A stretch of 64,000 nt of DNA from JAQUTK01 sp963677415. GTDB taxonomy: Bacteria > Bacteroidota > Bacteroidia > Bacteroidales > JAQUTK01. The DNA lies in NCBI GenBank assembly GCA_963677415.2, contig CAXXFJ010000044.1:124001-188000 (forward strand). The letters are read 5' to 3'. The notes under the pieces were generated by a model that was given only the letters and a program-made list of their open reading frames with translations, made no database searches and was not told the DNA's origin. How positions within the stretch are numbered: position 1 is the stretch's first letter; each line of letters begins with the position of its first letter. The translations under genes and the position numbers were made by a program. Of this stretch, positions 63,655 through 64,000 are shown piece after piece.

Positions 63655-64000
63655 ATGAAAAGATTGATGCTTACATGGACTGCCGTGATGGCTGTCACAA
63701 TTTCAATGGCTCAGGTAACTCCTCAGGGGCAAGATCGCCCTCAGGGACAGAGACCTCAGCGTCCTGCCAATGGCGTGCACGACCCGGTGATGATCAAGGA
63801 GGGAGATACGTATTATGTCTTCGGTACCGGTCGGGGAGTCAGTATTATCACTTCAACTAACCGGACCGACTGGACGCGGGGTGGCAGTGCCTTTGCTGAA
63901 CCGATGGCTTGGTGGAAACAGGATATACCCAAGCAAGATGGTAGTATCTGGGCACCGGACATCAGTTACCGGGATGGAAAGTTTCACATGTATTACTCTG
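63655..64000 (+). CDS. GH43-like arabinanase-type enzyme, 3' end outside window
   Basis: Starts at ATG 63655, 28 bp after the preceding stop, and is still open at base 64000. The visible 115 residues hold a signal peptide (LMLTWTAVMAVTISMAQ), a Gln/Pro-rich linker (QGQDRPQGQRPQRP), then NGVHDPVMIKEGDTYYVFGT with the first GH43 acidic residue in HDPV and DGSIWAPDISYRDGKFHMYY with the WAPD motif. The HDP and WAPD patterns are typical of GH43 arabinan endo-1,5-alpha-L-arabinosidases and relatives. Together with the tandem GH43 gene it suggests an arabinan-targeting module that continues beyond the window. Confidence 0.8.
   Translation, partial: MKRLMLTWTAVMAVTISMAQVTPQGQDRPQGQRPQRPANGVHDPVMIKEGDTYYVFGTGRGVSIITSTNRTDWTRGGSAFAEPMAWWKQDIPKQDGSIWAPDISYRDGKFHMYYS

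Overview
The window is from a Bacteroidales-type bacterium (phylum Bacteroidota). The evidence is an AraC-type hybrid two-component sensor, clusters of secreted glycoside hydrolases, six-bladed propeller lipoproteins, and several promoters with the Bacteroides -7 box TAnnTTTG. I cannot name the species. No tRNA or rRNA gene was recognised.

Layout. (1) 1-14.6 kb: a 5'-cut hybrid two-component regulator followed by five co-directional secreted carbohydrate enzymes (GH127-like, DUF5060-type, GH29, GH2, GH29 with discoidin-like domains). The run ends in two strong hairpins. It looks like a polysaccharide utilisation module for a fucose-, arabinofuranose- and galactose-containing glycan. No SusC/SusD pair is visible. 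(2) 14.6-17.4 kb: a gene-poor scar with two 97%-identical 203-bp direct repeats, a third inverted partial copy, a truncated Bro-N antirepressor, large palindromes and one unassigned small gene. (3) 17.4-32.0 kb: a complete type III-D-like CRISPR-Cas locus. It encodes an HD-less Cas10 with GGDD, Cas7-like proteins, Csx10, Csx19, a TIGR03986-like RAMP, a small unassigned protein, a four-helix membrane protein with a CARF-like domain, Cas6, a reverse transcriptase-Cas1 fusion and Cas2. A leader and an array of 24 repeats and 23 spacers follow. (4) 32.2-38.3 kb: a type I restriction-modification operon (hsdR, hsdM, hsdS), which makes the region a defence island. (5) 38.3-45.3 kb: a TetR regulator with a candidate operator, then a TolC/adaptor/RND pump operon and a PII-like small protein. 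(6) 45.3-53.1 kb: DUF418 membrane protein, GH95 enzyme, methylglyoxal synthase, GH43 enzyme, a HAD hydrolase, a 48-residue membrane protein and an outer-membrane beta-barrel. (7) 53.2-64 kb: four tandem paralogous propeller lipoproteins and an MG2/TonB-plug-like protein with near-constant spacing, then a tandem-GH43 protein and a 3'-cut GH43 enzyme.

The most interesting system is region 3. The RT-Cas1/Cas2 pair suggests spacers can be acquired from RNA, and one spacer is a perfect terminator-like hairpin. Cas10 has lost its HD DNase domain but keeps the cyclase motif. The operon carries a membrane-anchored CARF-like protein that may be the effector, with a small protein of unknown role beside it. 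The expected logic is RNA detection, cyclic oligoadenylate synthesis and action at the membrane. This is inferred from sequence and family knowledge only.
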